Positions 61,206 through 64,000 of a stretch of 64,000 bases of DNA are shown here, piece after piece. The translations under genes were made by a program, and so were the position numbers. The notes under the pieces were generated by a model. The model made no database searches and had not been told where the DNA came from. It saw nothing but the letters and a program-made list of their open reading frames with translations. The DNA lies in assembly GCF_000717025.1 (NCBI RefSeq), contig NZ_JNXG01000008.1, positions 124,001 to 188,000 on the forward strand, read 5' to 3'. Every line of letters starts with the position of its first letter. Position 1 is the stretch's first letter. This DNA comes from Streptomyces atroolivaceus. Its GTDB lineage: Bacteria; Actinomycetota; Actinomycetes; Streptomycetales; Streptomycetaceae.

Positions 61206-61628
61206 TCAGCCGGAGGGGGCGGGCGGCGGGGCCGCCCGGTAGCGGGCGTCGGCCGGTGGCGGGCCGTCCTCCGCCTGCTCGGCCTCCCGGCCGGCCTCGT
61301 CGAGGGCGAAGAGGTGCAGGGTCCCCGTGACGTCCAGGATCCTGCGGAGGAAGGGGGGCGGGTGCTCCAGGTGCAGCACCGCACCGCGGGACGCCGTGCC
61401 ACGGTGGATCAGCAGGAGGCTGGCGACCCCCATCGAGTCGCACAGCCGTAGCCCGGAGCAGTCCAGGAAGAGGTCGCGCACGGCGTGGTCGGCGGCGAGG
61501 CACGCCTGGGCCCGTTCCACGAACTGCTCGCTGGTGTCGTAGTCCAGGTCACCGGCGAGACGCAGCCGTACGGCACCCGGACCGGCCTCGACCGCCAGCG
61601 TGAGGGGCGGACACGGGTGTTCGGTCAT
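61206..61628 (-). CDS. STAS-domain protein linked to a B12-binding sensor
   Basis: A 140-residue STAS protein with acceptor motif LRLCDSMGVASLLL (Ser at about residue 67, replacing the more common ADSTGL context with CDSMGV). The C-terminal 25 residues are Pro/Ala-rich. It is translated last in a three-gene unit with a cobalamin-binding protein and a PP2C phosphatase, each overlapping the next by four bases (ATGA). The phosphatase is its probable regulator. Confidence 0.9.
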   Translation of the reverse strand: MTEHPCPPLTLAVEAGPGAVRLRLAGDLDYDTSEQFVERAQACLAADHAVRDLFLDCSGLRLCDSMGVASLLLIHRGTASRGAVLHLEHPPPFLRRILDVTGTLHLFALDEAGREAEQAEDGPPPADARYRAAPPPAPSG

Positions 61629-62719
61629 CCGAGTCTCCGGGGTCGGGGACCGGCGGTTGCCAGGAAGGCGTCCACGACGGTGTGTGCGCGGCCGAGCAGC
61701 CGGGTGGACCGGGGGAAGTCCTTGAGCTCCGTCCCCAGGACGTCGAGGACCGGTGTCAGGGACGCGGCCGGGACCCGGCGGGCCTCGAGAATGCCCGCCG
61801 TCCACTCCAGGAAGCCGGTGAAGAGTTCGTCGTCGTCCATGTAGAGGGCCACGCCCAGGTAGTCGACGATGTGGGCGATGTCCTGTGCCGTGTGCTCCCG
61901 TTGCTGCTCCGTGTAGGCCGCCGCCGCGGGGAAGCGGCTCTCGAGCTGTGCCAGCACCTCCCGCACCAGCTGCGTCCTGCTGCGGGCGACGAGCGTGTAC
62001 TCCTGGTCGCCCAGGTGCGGCAGATCGTCTATCTGCTGCCTGCCGGCGGCGGGAATCGGCACCGGGAGGCCGTCCGCGATGCGGCGCGCCGCGGAGCGCG
62101 CGTCGGGCTCCCAGGCGTCGGCACCCAGCCGGCGTGCGTGCCTGCCGTCGGACCCGAACGCCGCACCGCCGGCCAGTACGGGTACCCCCACCGCCTGGCA
62201 TGCGGTGATCGCCGCGTGAGCCGTGGGCAGCCGGGTGGGGATCGAGGAGGAGAGCGCGACCACGTCCGCACCGTGGTTGTGCAGGTGCCCGATGAGGTGC
62301 GGCGTGGGCACCTGTGCCCCGAGGAAGTCGACCTGCCATCCGCGCAGGGTGAGGACCTCGGCCAGCAGACGCGCAGGGAGCACGTGCCATTCCTGGTCCA
62401 CGCACGCCACGGTGACCCGGCCCCGCCACGGCTCGGTGCGTCCGGCGGGGTGGTGGGCCAGCGCGGCGATGACCCGCTCGGCGATGGCGCTCGCCGCGTG
62501 TTCCTGCGCCACGCTGAGGCGGTTGGCCGCCCATTCGGTGCCGACCCGTTCCTGCACGGGGGCGATGACGTCCAGCAGCGCGGTCTCCGCGTCGATTCCG
62601 TCGTCCAGCGCGGTGAAGACCACTTCGGCGGCCGCGTGTTCGTCCCGGTCGGTCACCGCGGCCCACAGCCGGTCCTGGAGGCCGCGCACCCGGGGCGCGG
62701 CAGGAGTGTGAGTGCTCAT
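61625..62719 (-). CDS. Cobalamin-binding sensor protein with CarH-like light-sensing motif
   Basis: A 364-residue protein. Residues about 15-95 form a helical bundle and about 100-220 a B12-binding Rossmann domain (VTVACVDQEWHVLPARLLAEVL, with Glu110 and His112 aligning to the ExH cobalt-ligand motif; the usual Gly is Pro). The bundle contains W-x9-E-H (Trp63, Glu73, His74), the arrangement that caps adenosylcobalamin in the photoreceptor CarH. The C-terminal ~130 residues are helical and resemble RsbR-type N-terminal bundles. There is no DNA-binding domain. It overlaps the phosphatase and STAS genes by ATGA. A light- or B12-sensing input to the phosphoswitch is inferred. Confidence 0.88.
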   Translation of the reverse strand: MSTHTPAAPRVRGLQDRLWAAVTDRDEHAAAEVVFTALDDGIDAETALLDVIAPVQERVGTEWAANRLSVAQEHAASAIAERVIAALAHHPAGRTEPWRGRVTVACVDQEWHVLPARLLAEVLTLRGWQVDFLGAQVPTPHLIGHLHNHGADVVALSSSIPTRLPTAHAAITACQAVGVPVLAGGAAFGSDGRHARRLGADAWEPDARSAARRIADGLPVPIPAAGRQQIDDLPHLGDQEYTLVARSRTQLVREVLAQLESRFPAAAAYTEQQREHTAQDIAHIVDYLGVALYMDDDELFTGFLEWTAGILEARRVPAASLTPVLDVLGTELKDFPRSTRLLGRAHTVVDAFLATAGPRPRRLG

Positions 62720-64000
62720 GCCGTGTACCTGCCCCGGGTGTGGCCGTCCACCGCGCTCAGATGCGTGGTCAGCGGGGCGGTGATCGCGACGAGGGCCATG
62801 TCGTCGTGCCGGCCGTCGTGCAGCCACTGGGACGCGAGCATCTGGACACGCTCGACCACGGCCGTGCCCGGCATGCCGGCGCACTCCCCGAGGGCCCGCA
62901 TCAGCCGCTCCTCACCGTACAGTTCGTCGCCGAGGGGCCCGCCGCGTGCCTCGGTGACGCCGTCGGTGTAGAGCAGGCACGTCTCGCCCGGACGGAGGTC
63001 GGTCTCCACGGTGCGGACCTCGATGTGGGGCAGCGCCCCGACCAGGGTCCCCCGGGTCTCGATCTCCTCGACACGGCCGTCGTTGCGGATCACCAGGGGG
63101 GCGGGGTGCCCCGCCGACGTGAGGCGCAGGCGCACCCGGTTCTCCTTGCGCCGGACCGAAGCGAGCACCAGGGTCGCGAAGCGGGTGTGGTGCGAGTTGA
63201 GGAGCGCCCCGTTGAGCAGCCGCAGCATCCGCTCGTGGTCGCCCGCCATCGGTGTCAGCGCCTGCAGCGTGTTGCGGATCTTTCCGGTGAGGACGGCTGC
63301 GTCCAGGCCCTTTCCGCACACGTCGCCGAGGACCGCCAGGGACGGGTCGTCAGGTGTGCTGCCGGGGTGTACGTCGTAGAAGTCGCCGCCCACCCGGTCC
63401 CGCGCCGCGGCGGGCTGATAGCCGCCGGCGAACTCCACCCCGTTCACCCGGTCCAGCCGGGGCGGCAGCAGGTCCCGCATCAGGGTGCGGGTTATGTCGC
63501 TCTGCTCCGCGTACAGCCGCGCCGCGGACAGGGCCGCACCGGCCCGTGCGGCGAACAGCCGGGCGAAGACCTCTTCGCTCTCGTTGAACTCGGTGGTCCC
63601 GGTGCTGCGCAGCAGGACCAGGACGCCGGCCGGGACCCCGTGGCCCGGCAGAGGGGTGACGGCGGCCGAGCCCACGGTGCCGGTGAATCCCTCGGGGATG
63701 AGCCAGTCGGGCAGTGCGGCGGGGTCGATCCACCGGGACGGGACGGGCGGGAAGCCCTGCAGCGCCTCGCTCAGGCCGGGGACCTGGACGGGGTCCGCCG
63801 TCACCGTCCCGCGGACCGCCGCCCCGCCTCCGACCGCGTACGCCATGGGGAGCTGCCGGCCCGCCGCGGGCATGATGACGACGGCGGCCTCGGCGAGGTG
63901 CTGGGAGGCGAGCTGGGCGGTGACCTGCATGCAGCGATCGGTGTTCAGCGACGCCAGCAGTACGTTCGACGCCTCGGCCAGGAAGGCGGTTCGCTCCCGT
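62716..64000 (-). CDS. PP2C-type (SpoIIE/RsbU-like) serine phosphatase with GAF-like domain, 5' end outside the window
   Basis: At least 428 residues; the frame stays open to the right edge, and its N-terminus is missing. The visible N-terminal part (RTAFLAEASNVLLASLNTDRCMQVTAQLASQ onward) looks like a GAF sensor domain, followed by a short helical linker (LYAEQSDITRTLMRDLLPPRL) and a PP2C domain with the metal Asp motifs VGGDFYDV, GDVCGKGLDAA and GRHDDMALV. It should dephosphorylate STAS partners. It is the first visible gene of the ATGA-coupled trio with the B12 protein and STAS protein. An ATG at 63930 lies inside the GAF domain and is not the start. Confidence 0.92.
   Translation of the reverse strand, partial: RERTAFLAEASNVLLASLNTDRCMQVTAQLASQHLAEAAVVIMPAAGRQLPMAYAVGGGAAVRGTVTADPVQVPGLSEALQGFPPVPSRWIDPAALPDWLIPEGFTGTVGSAAVTPLPGHGVPAGVLVLLRSTGTTEFNESEEVFARLFAARAGAALSAARLYAEQSDITRTLMRDLLPPRLDRVNGVEFAGGYQPAAARDRVGGDFYDVHPGSTPDDPSLAVLGDVCGKGLDAAVLTGKIRNTLQALTPMAGDHERMLRLLNGALLNSHHTRFATLVLASVRRKENRVRLRLTSAGHPAPLVIRNDGRVEEIETRGTLVGALPHIEVRTVETDLRPGETCLLYTDGVTEARGGPLGDELYGEERLMRALGECAGMPGTAVVERVQMLASQWLHDGRHDDMALVAITAPLTTHLSAVDGHTRGRYTA

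Overview
This is a continuous stretch of very GC-rich (roughly 70%) actinobacterial chromosome, almost certainly from a Streptomyces. The evidence is strong third-position G/C bias, many GTG starts, leaderless-looking promoters, an XRE/DUF397 (Scr1-Scr2) pair, the futalosine menaquinone route, coenzyme F420 synthesis (FbiC), and a gene order that resembles, from memory, the S. coelicolor SCO44xx region. I found 61 coding regions and no tRNA, rRNA, CRISPR array, insertion sequence or phage. The last gene (SpoIIE-type phosphatase) runs off the right edge, so its N-terminus is missing.

Layout. 1-6.7 kb: an ATP-grasp protein, a zinc-ribbon membrane protein, a polytopic (GT-C-like) membrane protein and an 875-aa membrane-anchored D,D-carboxypeptidase with a huge disordered tail. 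6.7-12.3 kb: a GPP34 protein, the Scr1/Scr2 pair, a Na+/solute symporter and an ADP-ribosylglycohydrolase-like protein that has lost its metal ligands. 12.4-18.9 kb: an AhpD-like protein, an Old Yellow Enzyme with a divergent MerR regulator, a YciI protein, FbiC and a HAD hydrolase with a repetitive tail. 18.9-25.9 kb: a FadR-type regulator facing a tightly coupled six-gene sugar operon (MFS carrier, DhaK-DhaL kinase, RpiB-like and TPI-like isomerases, TIM-barrel isomerase/epimerase, dehydrogenase) that looks like a tetrulose-phosphate route. 26-31 kb: a class B penicillin-binding protein, an F420-type luciferase-like oxidoreductase, an iron-box-controlled siderophore-interacting protein and an amino-acid permease.

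31.5-37.8 kb: lipid genes (FadD-type ligase, FadA2-like thiolase, FabG4-like reductase, HtdX-like dehydratase, TetR regulator). 38-41 kb: a secreted alpha/beta hydrolase and a DAACS symporter preceded by a cysteine-rich leader peptide and a hairpin. 41-48.4 kb: menaquinone genes (MqnE, UbiX-like, MqnP, UbiD-like) with Lrp, GNAT, rhomboid and small membrane proteins. 48.4-51 kb: MarR with a PfpI/aldehyde dehydrogenase pair. 51-55.3 kb: system II cytochrome c maturation (thioredoxin-like lipoprotein, CcdA, ResB, CcsB). 55.3-58.8 kb: a deacetylase-like Tat lipoprotein, a histidine phosphatase and HemL. 59-64 kb: a signalling locus with three STAS proteins, a GHKL anti-sigma-type kinase, a PP2C phosphatase and a cobalamin-binding protein bearing the light-sensing motif of CarH.

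Functionally, menaquinone, haem (HemL) and cytochrome c maturation genes lie close together and all serve respiration. FbiC makes the F420 precursor that the luciferase-like oxidoreductase would use. The most unusual items are the B12-photoreceptor-like partner-switching cassette, the cysteine leader in front of a probable cystine symporter, the tetrulose-type sugar operon and the metal-less ADP-ribosylglycohydrolase paralogue.
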